Source of the DNA: Bacteroidota bacterium
GTDB lineage: Bacteria > Bacteroidota > Bacteroidia > Chitinophagales > Chitinophagaceae
Direction of reading: 5' to 3'
DNA: 64,000 nucleotides
Assembly (NCBI GenBank): GCA_020161435.1
Contig: JAIUNV010000008.1
Coordinates: forward strand, 1-64,000
Below, one piece after another: positions 42,092 through 50,558 of this stretch (position 1 is its first letter; every line of letters begins with the position of its first letter). Made by a program: the position numbers and the translations under genes. The notes under the pieces are model-generated. The model made no database searches. It worked only from the letters and a program-made list of their open reading frames with translations, and had not been told where the DNA came from.

Positions 42092-42559
42092 ATGAAGAAA
42101 CTTGTTGCTACAGGCATCCTGGTCATTTTGTGTACTGCAGCTTTTTTGCAAACCGGCAAACCTGCCAATTATGAAGCGGGCAAAAAAGTGTACACGCAGG
42201 TATGCATGTCGTGCCACATGGCCGATGGCAAAGGCATCAGTGGCATGAATCCGCCACTGATAAAAACCGAATGGGTGTTGGGCGATAAAAAACGCCTCAT
42301 AAATATTGTGCTCAAAGGCATTGAAGAACCACTGACCGTTGATGGTGAAGAATACGTGATACCCATGCCTGCTCAACCACAATTGACCAATCAGCAAATT
42401 GCAGATGTGCTCACGTACATCCGTAATAGTTTTGGCAATAAAGCATCAGTGGTAACTGTGGCGGAGGTGAAGAAGGTGAGGGGGGAAACCCCCAACCCGA
42501 TAGCAATCGGGACACTAAAGGGGGCTTTGAATTACCTATTTGTTTTTTGTGGGCGATGA
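42092..42559 (+). CDS. Class I cytochrome c with repeat-derived C-terminus
   Basis: A 155-residue exported monohaem cytochrome. An N-terminal hydrophobic segment (1-20) exports it; haem is bound at Cys38-Cys41-His42 (CMSCH), with Met92 in VIPMPAQPQ as likely sixth ligand, and the fold ends at the helix QIADVLTYIRNSFGN (to about 115). From about residue 130 the reading frame runs through a palindromic repeat (42480-42530), giving the extra end GETPNPIAIGTLKG followed by NYLFVFCGR. The original protein probably ended near VKKVR. It is probably an electron carrier; partners are not evident. Confidence 0.85.
   Translation: MKKLVATGILVILCTAAFLQTGKPANYEAGKKVYTQVCMSCHMADGKGISGMNPPLIKTEWVLGDKKRLINIVLKGIEEPLTVDGEEYVIPMPAQPQLTNQQIADVLTYIRNSFGNKASVVTVAEVKKVRGETPNPIAIGTLKGALNYLFVFCGR
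42480..42530. repeat. Palindromic repeat copy 3, inside the cytochrome c gene
   Basis: GGGGGAAACCCCC is followed by CCCGATAGCAATCGGGA (42496-42512) and CACTAAAGGGGG. The order AACCCC, core, CTAAAGGGG is that of copy 1 read on the minus strand. It is translated in the cytochrome c frame. Further direct repeats (ATCAGACATC) follow to the panB stop. Confidence 0.85.
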
Positions 42560-42594
42560 AAAATCAGACATCGTACATCAGACATCAGAAATCA

Positions 42595-43410
42595 TCAGTA
42601 CGATTCTGCTTCACTCGGAAAATCTTTTGCTTTTACATCGGACACGTATTGCTGCACAGCACCTGTGATTTGTTCGTGCAGGTTGAGGTACTGCCGTAAA
42701 AAGCGGGGCTTAAATTCCGTATTGATGCCGAGCATATCATGCATTACCAGCACTTGACCATCGCAGTTCACACCAGCGCCAATGCCAATGGTAGGAATGT
42801 GTAAACTTTCCGATACTTCTTTAGCAAGGCTGGCAGGAATTTTTTCGAGCACAATGGCAAAGCAACCTGCTTCTTGCAGCGTTAATGCATCTTCCCGTAG
42901 TTTTTGTGCTTCAGCTTCTTCTTTGGCCCGTACCGTATAAGTGCCAAATTTGTAAATGCTTTGTGGTGTCAATCCCAAGTGACCCATCACCGGTATGCCG
43001 GCATCCACCACTTTTTTTATGCTATCTAATACCTCACGACCTCCTTCCAGTTTCAGGCTGTGACCACCTGTTTCTTTCATAATTCGAATGGCAGAAGCTA
43101 CGGCAATATCGCTGTTGCTTTGGTAGGTGCCAAAGGGCATATCAATCACCACCAAACAACGTTGCACACCACGCACTACACTTTGTGCATGGTATATCAT
43201 TTGATCGAGTGTAAGTGGTAATGTGGTTTCATGTCCGGCCATTACATTGCTGGCACTGTCGCCCACCAAAATCACATCAATACCGGCTTGGTCAAACAAC
43301 CGGGCAAACGAAAAATCGTAGGCCGTTATCATGGCAATTTTGCTGCCATCGGTTTTCATTTTCAGCAAGGTATTGGTCGTTACTTTTTTTACTGCAGAAT
43401 AGGTGCTCAT
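42595..43410 (-). CDS. panB: 3-methyl-2-oxobutanoate hydroxymethyltransferase
   Basis: A 271-residue TIM-barrel enzyme making ketopantoate, the first step to pantothenate and CoA. Signatures: MITAYDFSFARLFDQAGIDVILVGDSASNVMAG, the metal-binding aspartates therein and in VVIDMPFGTYQ, then VMGHLGLTPQ and GIGAGVNCDGQVLVMHDMLG. ATG 43410 begins the conserved sequence; an in-frame start at 43464 is less likely. panC and panD lie 5 kb away in a different operon. Confidence 0.95.
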   Translation of the reverse strand: MSTYSAVKKVTTNTLLKMKTDGSKIAMITAYDFSFARLFDQAGIDVILVGDSASNVMAGHETTLPLTLDQMIYHAQSVVRGVQRCLVVIDMPFGTYQSNSDIAVASAIRIMKETGGHSLKLEGGREVLDSIKKVVDAGIPVMGHLGLTPQSIYKFGTYTVRAKEEAEAQKLREDALTLQEAGCFAIVLEKIPASLAKEVSESLHIPTIGIGAGVNCDGQVLVMHDMLGINTEFKPRFLRQYLNLHEQITGAVQQYVSDVKAKDFPSEAESY

Positions 43411-43508
43411 AAAAATATTTTTGGGGCAAGAAGAACAATTGCCATAGGTGAAAAAACAGTACAAGCAAGTTTTGTATTGTTCATCTAAGCTACTTTAACC
43501 ATTCGATA

Positions 43509-44405
43509 TCAAAGTTGTTTTTCAGCGTCGGATAGCTGCATGTACAGGTGTTGAATCAAGCCGTCGGCCAATCCAATTTTGGGTACATAAATAAGATCGG
43601 CATCTGCCCATCGCATGGCATTGATGTAAATTTGCAGGGCGGGCAAAATTACATCGGCACGGTCTTCCCGCAGGTTGTAATGCAGCATTCTTTCTTCTAA
43701 GGAAAAACTGCTGAACTCTTTGTAATAATCCCGCAAGGTTTCCAGCGATAGCGGCTTTCCATCTTTCTTTTTCGACATGGAAAAAACTTTGTTGATATTG
43801 CCGCCACTGCCAATGGCAACCATATTGCTCAGCCCTTTTACATTTCGCTTGATGGTATCTTTCATCACATCCCACTGGTATTCGGCTATCATGCCTTTGA
43901 GTAAGCGGATGGTGCCAATATTGAAGGATTGTTTGAAGACCAGTTTGCCTTTGGAAAAGCAGGTTGTTTCGGTGCTACCGCCGCCTACATCAATGTACAG
44001 GTAGTTGTGGTCGGTGTCCATGTTTTCGGCAATGTGGTTTTCGTAAATCATGGCGGCTTCATCCGAGCCGCTGATTACTTCAATATCAATGCCGGTTTCC
44101 ATTTTTATTTTGCGCAGAATGTCGGGGGCATTGCTGGCATCACGCATGGCGCTGGTGGCGCAGGCTTTCATGTGTTTTACATCGTAGGCATTCATGAGGT
44201 GTTTGTAAGCCTTCATGGTTTGCAAAATCATGCCCGTTCTGTGCGGTGAAATTTTTCCTTCTGCAAATACATCCATACCCAGCCGGAGGGGTACCCGCAC
44301 CAGATTTATTTTACTGAAAACAGGCTTGCCTTTTTCATCGTGCAGCACATCTGAAATGAGCAGACGGGCTGCGTTGCTACCAATATCTATTGCTGCCAAA
44401 CGCAT
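43509..44405 (-). CDS. ppx: Ppx/GppA-family phosphatase
   Basis: A 298-residue protein with the actin-like ASKHA fold of exopolyphosphatases and pppGpp phosphatases. Phosphate loops are AAIDIGSNAARLLI (4-17) and YLYIDVGGGSTETT (about 136-149), and the catalytic-type glutamate lies in the EVISGSDEAAMIYENH segment. It is the short form without the C-terminal HD-like domain. ATG 44405 is preferred to the preceding in-frame TTG at 44411. It lies 142 bp downstream of ppk on the same strand, which supports a role in polyphosphate turnover. Confidence 0.85.
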   Translation of the reverse strand: MRLAAIDIGSNAARLLISDVLHDEKGKPVFSKINLVRVPLRLGMDVFAEGKISPHRTGMILQTMKAYKHLMNAYDVKHMKACATSAMRDASNAPDILRKIKMETGIDIEVISGSDEAAMIYENHIAENMDTDHNYLYIDVGGGSTETTCFSKGKLVFKQSFNIGTIRLLKGMIAEYQWDVMKDTIKRNVKGLSNMVAIGSGGNINKVFSMSKKKDGKPLSLETLRDYYKEFSSFSLEERMLHYNLREDRADVILPALQIYINAMRWADADLIYVPKIGLADGLIQHLYMQLSDAEKQL

Positions 44406-44454
44406 GCCCAAATAAAGGCTATTTTATCCATTTGAAGGGGAGCTCACGGAGCTG

Positions 44455-44535
44455 AGTTTTTCGCACAGATTGCACAGCGTTTTTTATTTTCTGCGAAAAT
44501 CCGTTTTCATCTGCGTTAATCCGAGTCCAATCTAA
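44455..44535. repeat. Intergenic repeat related to 9777-9840
   Basis: The minus strand reads GGATTAACGCAGATGAAAAC, then GGATTTTCGCAGAAAAT and GCTGTGCAATCTGTGCG. The part AACGGATTTTCGC matches the repeat at 9777-9840. Such NNCGCAGATNN-type repeats fill the gap between ppk and ppx. Confidence 0.55.
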
Positions 44536-44546
44536 ACCGCATACCA

Positions 44547-46682
44547 TTATGACAACCTGCTCACTTTATCGCTTTCATCAAAACGGGGATGAGCAGGGGA
44601 TGCCAGTTTTTTGGCAGCGAGGTATTTGTACACTTCAATCTGCGATTTGATTTTGCGTTGACCTTTGGTGGGCACGTATTCGTTTTTCAGTTTGCCTTCC
44701 AGTTTGCGGGCCTTCACGTTATCGCTGAGCTGAATGTCCAATATGTCGAGCAGTTCTTGCTTGATGTCGGGGTCGGTGATGGGTACGGCAGCTTCCACCC
44801 GATGGTCGAGGTTGCGGACCATAAAATCGGCAGAAGAAATGTACAGCTGCGGTTTGCCATTGTTGTGAAAAGCCAGTACCCGTGCATGTTCCAGGTATTC
44901 ATCTACAATGCTGATGCACACCGGTTTGATGGCTGGCTTGGGCTTCAGGTCATCAAATACAGCACAGAAAATACCCCGCACAATTAAGCGGACAGCTACA
45001 CCTGCTTGCGCTGCTTTGTACAAATGTTCAATGAGCAATTGATCACTCAGCGAATTGATTTTGATGGTAATGGCTGCAGGCTTGCCGGCTTTGGCGTTGG
45101 CGATCTCTTTGTTGATGCAGGCCTGTATGTTTTTGCGCATGCCCGTGGGGCAAACCCACAGCGTTTTGCAAGCCCGCAATGGCGCCATGCCAGCTGTTGG
45201 TTTTTCTAAATAATTGAACAACCGGTTGGCATCAGCCATGATGAGGCGATTGCTGGTGAGAAGGCAATGATCACCATAAATGCGGGCTGTTTTTTCGTTG
45301 AGATTGCCCGTGCTAATGAAGCCATAATGCATGAGGCGGTTGCCCGATTTGCGGGTGATCACACAAGCTTTGGCATGCACTTTCATGTTGGGTACACCCG
45401 TTAACACTTTCACGCCTTCCTGCTCCAATACTTCCTTCCAGTAGAGGTTGGCCTCTTCATCAAAACGGGCTTTCAATTCCAGCACCACCGTTACTTTTTT
45501 GCCATTGCGTACCGCATTGATGAGGGCATTGATAATTTTGCTATTGCTAGCCAAACGGTATGCTGTGAGCTTTATGCTTTGCACGTCGGCATCCATGGCA
45601 GCTTCCCGCAGCAGGTGTATGAGTGAGGTAAATGAATGATATGGAAAAGAGAGCAACACATCTTGCTGCTTCAATACATCAAACATTTTTTTGCCATCAT
45701 CCAATGCCGGGTGTATGAAAGATGGCTTACGTGGATTGCGGGTGTTGAACACATCCGGAAAATCCATGAAGTGACGAAAGTTGTGGATGCGGCCACCGGG
45801 AATCAGGTTGTCTTTGCGGCTCAGATTGAGGCGGCGCATGAGGTATTCGAGCAAGCCGGCATCCATGTCTTTGTCGTACACAAAACGTACGGGCTTGCCT
45901 TCGCGGCGCCGCTTGATGCCCTTCTCAATTTTTTGCGCAATATCGGTGCTGATATCGTTGTCGATGTCGAGCTCAGCATCTTTGGTTACTTTAAAAAGAT
46001 GGGCATTAAAACTGTCGAAATCGAAGTAGGCAAAAATGTGTTTGAGGTTATACCTAATTACATCTTCCAACAGCATAATGTGTTGCTCACCTGCTTTGGA
46101 AGGCAACAACACAAAACGGCCGTTTGCTTTGGCCGGTATTTCTATCAGTGCATATTTCTGTTGGTACGACTTGCTTTTTTTGCGCATTACCACCCCGAGG
46201 TAAATAGACTTATCCCGCAGGTAAGGCATCTTCGGAATGTCTTCTATCATCAGCGGAATGAGGTTGGGGCTCACTTCATCATCGTAGTATTTTTCTACAA
46301 AAAGCTCTTGCTCTTTGCTCAGTTGTTTTTCGTTGATGAAATGAATTTTTTGCTTGCGGAGTTCGCCCAAAATATTCTCCCAAATACGGGCAAATTCATG
46401 CTGTTGTTGCAGCACCACTTTGTGTATTTCTTCCAGTATGTGATCTGGCGATTTTTCGAGGTGCATGGCGGCTTTTACGCCTTTCTTCATCACCAGTTGC
46501 ATACGCTTTAGCGTAGCTACCCGTACCCGGAAAAATTCATCCTGATTATTGGAGTGAATGCCTAAAAAACGAATGCGTTCTTTGAGGGGTACAGTAGGAT
46601 CGTTGGCCTCCTGCAATACCCGGGCGTTAAAACTCAGCCAGCTAATATCTCTCGGAATAATGGAACGTTTCTTCTCAGCCAT
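44547..46682 (-). CDS. ppk: Polyphosphate kinase 1
   Basis: A 711-residue enzyme that polymerises the ATP gamma phosphate into polyphosphate through a phosphohistidine. N-terminal domain: ISWLSFNARVLQEANDP (14-30). The catalytic PLD-like core shows FPYHSFTSLIHLLREAA, VVLELKARFDEEANLYW and the histidine motif NMKVHAKACVIT; the second half has HYGFISTGNLNEKTARIYGDHCLLTS and ISSADFMVRNLDHRVEAAVPI. Length is normal. A -7 box (TACATTTG) stands 26 bp upstream. ppx follows across a repeat-filled gap. Confidence 0.96.
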   Translation of the reverse strand: MAEKKRSIIPRDISWLSFNARVLQEANDPTVPLKERIRFLGIHSNNQDEFFRVRVATLKRMQLVMKKGVKAAMHLEKSPDHILEEIHKVVLQQQHEFARIWENILGELRKQKIHFINEKQLSKEQELFVEKYYDDEVSPNLIPLMIEDIPKMPYLRDKSIYLGVVMRKKSKSYQQKYALIEIPAKANGRFVLLPSKAGEQHIMLLEDVIRYNLKHIFAYFDFDSFNAHLFKVTKDAELDIDNDISTDIAQKIEKGIKRRREGKPVRFVYDKDMDAGLLEYLMRRLNLSRKDNLIPGGRIHNFRHFMDFPDVFNTRNPRKPSFIHPALDDGKKMFDVLKQQDVLLSFPYHSFTSLIHLLREAAMDADVQSIKLTAYRLASNSKIINALINAVRNGKKVTVVLELKARFDEEANLYWKEVLEQEGVKVLTGVPNMKVHAKACVITRKSGNRLMHYGFISTGNLNEKTARIYGDHCLLTSNRLIMADANRLFNYLEKPTAGMAPLRACKTLWVCPTGMRKNIQACINKEIANAKAGKPAAITIKINSLSDQLLIEHLYKAAQAGVAVRLIVRGIFCAVFDDLKPKPAIKPVCISIVDEYLEHARVLAFHNNGKPQLYISSADFMVRNLDHRVEAAVPITDPDIKQELLDILDIQLSDNVKARKLEGKLKNEYVPTKGQRKIKSQIEVYKYLAAKKLASPAHPRFDESDKVSRLS

Positions 46683-46707
46683 ACAAATGCATCTTCTACA
46701 GTCGTTT

Positions 46708-46715
46708 CAAATGTA
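46708..46715 (-). promoter_or_regulatory. Putative -7 box of ppk
   Basis: Minus-strand TACATTTG in GCTACATTTGAAAC, 26 bp before the ppk ATG. Confidence 0.55.
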
Positions 46716-46760
46716 GCGAAGGCCGCAAATGGGCAATGTTAAGTTTCTGAAAGTAAATGA

Positions 46761-47255
46761 CTAGGCAGGTTGCTGCATGCGTTGGATTAGCCCCGTGGTG
46801 GATATGCCATCGATGAGTGGATTGATGACCACCCGGCCACCATTGGCCAGTACTTCTTTGGCACCGGCAATTTGCTCCACAGTATAGTCGCCGCCTTTTA
46901 CCAGCACATCGGGCAGCAGGGTTGTAATCACATGTAATGGGGTGTCTTCTTCAAAAATGACTACGGCATCTACCATTACCAAACTCGCCAATACCAATGC
47001 ACGGGCCTGCTCATTGTTGAGCGGTCGGGTAGGGCCTTTCAGTCTTTTTACAGAAGCATCGCTGTTCACCGCTACAATTAATCTTTTGCCTTCGGCTGCA
47101 GCCTGGCTCAGCGAAAAAATATGGCCTTCGTGCAGCAGGTCAAATACGCCATTGGTGAAGCTGATGGTATCGCCTTTTACCCGCCAGGCAGCTACCATTT
47201 TGGCCAGCGTGGGCAGGTCGAAAATTTTGGATGGGATGGCGTCGGCTTTGCGCAT
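46761..47255 (-). CDS. rfaE2: D-glycero-beta-D-manno-heptose 1-phosphate adenylyltransferase
   Basis: A 164-residue nucleotidyltransferase corresponding to the C-terminal half of HldE (RfaE), the enzyme that forms ADP-heptose for lipopolysaccharide core. The HxGH motif is HEGH (42-45) in TNGVFDLLHEGHIFSL; the later GGDYTVEQIAGAKEV and INPLIDGISTTGLIQRM are family marks. The kinase half is not fused and not in the window. It is the last gene of the panC-panD-UPF0104-rfaE2 set, sharing one base (TAATG arrangement) with the gene upstream. Confidence 0.9.
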   Translation of the reverse strand: MRKADAIPSKIFDLPTLAKMVAAWRVKGDTISFTNGVFDLLHEGHIFSLSQAAAEGKRLIVAVNSDASVKRLKGPTRPLNNEQARALVLASLVMVDAVVIFEEDTPLHVITTLLPDVLVKGGDYTVEQIAGAKEVLANGGRVVINPLIDGISTTGLIQRMQQPA

Positions 47256-48259
47256 TATTCTTTGTTGCGGTTTACAATCGGCATTACAATAAGGGCAAAC
47301 AAACCACTCACCAACGTGATGGCCGTTTGGGCAGCCCAGTTGAGGCGGCCAAAAGCCAAACCTACCACATTGGGTATGTCAAAACGCACCAGTGTTTTTT
47401 CTACCATGAACTCGTAGGCACCGATGCCGCCGGGTGTGGCTATTAAACCAATGCTGCCAAAAATGAGCACACTCAAAGCGGCAGGAAAGCCCAAATGTTC
47501 TACCGGCGGGAAGGCCATGAAACCTATCCAGATGCCAAATAAATACAGGCTCCAGATGAATACAGAATGGAAAATGAAGAGGGGCAGATTTTCCACTTTG
47601 CGAATGGATTTAAATCCTTCCCACACTCCACGGGCAATGCGTTTGATGTTTTGCACCAGCTTGCTGTCGGCTTTTTTTACAAACAAATAACGCAGGCCAA
47701 TAATCAGCACCAGCAAAATGCCAAGTATTACAAACAGTTTTGTGTAGGAAGTAGCCCCTTCTTTATTGCGAACCATATCAGCAAAGGCATCAAATGCAAA
47801 ACCCCCAATGCGATCGAACTGAATGGCCACCATAATGATAGCCACAATGCCCATGCTAATCATGTCGACGGCTCTCTCTACGAGTATAGTGCCTACCAGT
47901 TTATCTGGTGCAACTTTTTCATATTTCGCCAGCACGGTACACTTCATTACTTCGCCCAGGCGGGGCATCAGCATATTAAAAAAATAACCGAGCAATACGG
48001 CAAAGTAGGTATTGATTTTAGATGGTGTGTAGCCCAATGGTTTCATGAGCATCATCCAGCGCAGGGCACGGCTGTAGTGCGATAAAAGCAGGGCACCCAA
48101 TACCGGAATAAGGTACTCGTAGCGGGCCAGCGACCAGGCAGACTTGAGATACTCCAGCTGTTGCGGTGGCAGGCGGGTGCTATTGTACCAAATGAGGCCA
48201 AGACCGAGGCCCAATACAATTACATATTGAATAACCGCCTTATAGTTAATCTTACGCAT
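47255..48259 (-). CDS. Lysylphosphatidylglycerol synthase TM-domain (UPF0104) membrane protein
   Basis: A 334-residue polytopic membrane protein with about eight helices, of the UPF0104/LPG-synthase transmembrane (flippase-like) family. Recognisable parts are LSHYSRALRWMMLMKPLG, FFNMLMPRLGEVMKCTVLAKYE, and the C-terminal GLIATPGGIGAYEFMVEKTLV. It lacks the soluble aminoacyltransferase domain of MprF, so lipid or isoprenoid-linked substrate movement is more likely. Its start follows panD by 66 bp and its end touches rfaE2. Confidence 0.87.
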   Translation of the reverse strand: MRKINYKAVIQYVIVLGLGLGLIWYNSTRLPPQQLEYLKSAWSLARYEYLIPVLGALLLSHYSRALRWMMLMKPLGYTPSKINTYFAVLLGYFFNMLMPRLGEVMKCTVLAKYEKVAPDKLVGTILVERAVDMISMGIVAIIMVAIQFDRIGGFAFDAFADMVRNKEGATSYTKLFVILGILLVLIIGLRYLFVKKADSKLVQNIKRIARGVWEGFKSIRKVENLPLFIFHSVFIWSLYLFGIWIGFMAFPPVEHLGFPAALSVLIFGSIGLIATPGGIGAYEFMVEKTLVRFDIPNVVGLAFGRLNWAAQTAITLVSGLFALIVMPIVNRNKE

Positions 48260-48325
48260 GGGCGCTAATTTACAAGAGTGAAACGGGTTGGGTGGGGCGG
48301 GTTTATTCGATGCCTGTGTGTAAAC

Positions 48326-48682
48326 TCAGGCAGACAGTTGATTGCCTTCTAACGGAAAAACGACTTTCGGCTGAAACGATTTTGCTGCTTCAAATTCCAT
48401 TTGTGCATAGCTCATAATAATAATAATGTCGCCGGGCTGCACCAGTCGGGCCGCAGCGCCGTTCATGCTAATGATGCCTGAGCCACGCTTGCCTTTAATG
48501 ACGTAAGTATCGAGGCGGTTACCATTGTTTACATCTACAATGGTAATTTTTTCATGGGCTATCAGGTTGGCAGCATCCATCAGGTCTTCGTCGATGGTGC
48601 AGCTGCCTACATAATGCAGGTTGGCTTCTGTAACCACCGCCCGGTGAATTTTCGATTTCAGCACTTCAGTCATCATCATCAT
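48326..48682 (-). CDS. panD: Aspartate 1-decarboxylase
   Basis: A 118-residue pyruvoyl enzyme making beta-alanine from aspartate for pantothenate. The self-cleavage site is Gly26-Ser27 in HYVGSCTIDEDL; NGAAARLVQPGDIIIIMSYAQM is the other conserved block. The start is one of four consecutive ATG codons (48682-48671); MTEVLKSKIHRA fits the family best. It follows panC by 59 bp. Confidence 0.96.
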   Translation of the reverse strand: MMMMTEVLKSKIHRAVVTEANLHYVGSCTIDEDLMDAANLIAHEKITIVDVNNGNRLDTYVIKGKRGSGIISMNGAAARLVQPGDIIIIMSYAQMEFEAAKSFQPKVVFPLEGNQLSA

Positions 48683-48741
48683 CGTTGCAGCAAATAAGGG
48701 GGCAAAATAAGGGAGAAATCAGTACTCACATTGTTAACGCA

Positions 48742-49593
48742 TTATGGCTGTGCCACGGGCAGGTTGTCGATAAGGCGAACGGCCCCCAAAAATGCGGCGG
48801 CAATAGCCAGCATGGGTTCTGTAGCCGGCTCGCTTACCGGCAGCAGTGTGTCTGCATGTACCAGGCTGATGTAATCTATTTTATGAAAGCCTGCAGCCAA
48901 TAGTTGGCTGGCCGCTTTTGCTTCCAGTTCTGCTATGGGTAAATGCCTGGCATTGGTTGCCATTTGTTGTAGCGCCAGGTACATGGCTACTGCAGCCATT
49001 CTTTCTGCCGGGCTGAGGCGGCGGTTGCGGCTGCTCATGGCCAGCCCGTCGGACTCTCTTTTGGTAGGTACCCGCAGCATTTGTACCGACAGTTGCAGGT
49101 AATCGATCATAGCCTGCACCACCATGCATTGCTGGTAATCTTTTTGGCCCATCACCAACAGGCCGGGCTGCACTTGCTGCAGCAGCCTGCTTACCACCTG
49201 GCATACCCCTTGAAAATGCCCTGGCCTGAATTTTCCTTCCAGTACATTTTCCAGTGGCCCCAGCGGGTACTGCTCCAAATTAGCTGTACCTGCTGGATAC
49301 ATTTCGGCTACTGATGGCAGGTATAGAATATCGGTACCCGCAGCTTCCAGCAGTTGTATGTCTTGCTCTATACTTACAGGATAGTGTACAAAATCGGCGG
49401 CATCATTAAACTGTGTGGGGTTCACAAAAATGCTGACCACTACCAGCCGGGCTTGCTGCCGTGCGGCATGTACCAGTTGCAAATGGCCATCATGCAAGGC
49501 ACCCATGGTGGGCACAAAAGCGGTTTGTACATGATAGGGCTGCTGCATGGCCATGGCCTTTTGCAAAGCGCTGTTGGTACGTACTATTAACAT
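48742..49593 (-). CDS. panC: Pantothenate synthetase
   Basis: A 283-residue ligase joining pantoate and beta-alanine via pantoyl-adenylate. The HIGH-like motif is HDGH (34-37) in VPTMGALHDGHLQLV; the KMSKS-like region is GLAMSSRNRRLSP; MGQKDYQQCMVV is also typical. It leads panD, UPF0104 and rfaE2 on the minus strand and is divergent from the glycogen-synthase-like gene, an arrangement I recall as common in Bacteroidota. Confidence 0.96.
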   Translation of the reverse strand: MLIVRTNSALQKAMAMQQPYHVQTAFVPTMGALHDGHLQLVHAARQQARLVVVSIFVNPTQFNDAADFVHYPVSIEQDIQLLEAAGTDILYLPSVAEMYPAGTANLEQYPLGPLENVLEGKFRPGHFQGVCQVVSRLLQQVQPGLLVMGQKDYQQCMVVQAMIDYLQLSVQMLRVPTKRESDGLAMSSRNRRLSPAERMAAVAMYLALQQMATNARHLPIAELEAKAASQLLAAGFHKIDYISLVHADTLLPVSEPATEPMLAIAAAFLGAVRLIDNLPVAQP

Positions 49594-49636
49594 GGATGTG
49601 GAATGATTTGGCGGAGCTTCGGCTTTGTCAACCTGT

Positions 49637-49662
49637 CTGAAACACTATTTTCAGTACCTTTG
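49637..49662 (+). promoter_or_regulatory. Putative promoter with adjoining inverted repeat
   Basis: TACCTTTG (49655-49662) matches the -7 consensus and lies 32 bp before ATG 49695. Directly upstream CTGAAA / TTTCAG (49637-49654) is a 6-bp inverted repeat over CACTAT, placed where an operator could act on this gene or on divergent panC. Confidence 0.5.
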
Positions 49663-49694
49663 CCCACCTTTTGAAAGGAAAAAACTGTGGTTGA

Positions 49695-50519
49695 ATGAGC
49701 ACAAAGAAAAGAATTTTATTCATCGCCAACGAGATGTCGCCCTACCTGGAGCTGACGGAATTTGCGGAGACAATGAATCGCCTGGCGATATTGTCGAACA
49801 ATAATAATCTGGAGGTTAGATGCATCATGCCCCGGTTTGGCACCATCAACGAAAGGCGCCACCGCTTGCACGAAGTGGTAAGGTTGAGTGGCATCAATGT
49901 GAGTGTGGACGATGATGATTTTCCTTTACAAATTAAGGTAGCCAGCCTGCCTAATGCCCGCTTGCAGGTATATTTCCTCGACAATGAAGACCTTTTCAAA
50001 CGCAAGTTTGTGTTTCATGACGAGGAAGAAAAGTGGTTTGAAGACAACAACCTCCGCACCGTATTTTTTTGCAAAGGTGCCCTTGAAACAGTGAAGAAAT
50101 TTGGCTGGCCTCCGGATGTGATCCATTGCAGCGGCTGGATGACCGGATTGATTCCCCTGTATTTGAAAACGGTATATAAAAAAGAACCAGTATTTGCTCA
50201 CAGCAAGTGTGTGTACACTGTTGGCCCGGAAACATTTACCGACAACCTGGGCGAAAACTTTGTAAAAGTGGCTCAGATAAGTGATGTACTCAAGGAAAAA
50301 GACCTGGCAGCCTTTGCCGATGGCTCTAACCTGGCTATGATACGGGGTGGCGCTACCTGGGCCGATGCCATCACATTTGGCGAACCCGATGAGCAGATGC
50401 ATCCTTCTATCATCAAAGATTTTGGTAAGGTAAAAGGCAAGAAAGTATTGCGCCACATGGGGCGCGACGCTGATTTAACAGACTATTTGAACCTCTATAA
50501 CGACCTTGCCGACAACTGA
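49695..50519 (+). CDS. Glycogen/starch synthase-like protein, N-terminal GT5 domain only
   Basis: A 274-residue protein matching the N-terminal catalytic domain of GT5 glycogen synthases: ILFIANEMSPYLELTEFAE (7-25, in place of the ADP-glucose-binding KxGGL), EVRCIMPRFGTINERRHRLHEVVRLSG, and VIHCSGWMTGLIPLYLKTVY. The C-terminal GT-B lobe that binds the nucleotide sugar is missing, and the usual KTGGL is altered, so ordinary glycogen synthase activity is doubtful. Homologues of this short form sit beside panC and DUF4270 in Bacteroidota. Confidence 0.8.
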   Translation: MSTKKRILFIANEMSPYLELTEFAETMNRLAILSNNNNLEVRCIMPRFGTINERRHRLHEVVRLSGINVSVDDDDFPLQIKVASLPNARLQVYFLDNEDLFKRKFVFHDEEEKWFEDNNLRTVFFCKGALETVKKFGWPPDVIHCSGWMTGLIPLYLKTVYKKEPVFAHSKCVYTVGPETFTDNLGENFVKVAQISDVLKEKDLAAFADGSNLAMIRGGATWADAITFGEPDEQMHPSIIKDFGKVKGKKVLRHMGRDADLTDYLNLYNDLADN

Positions 50520-50558
50520 TTTTTTGGCATTTCCTCCATTCAATAAAAGACTGACCTG

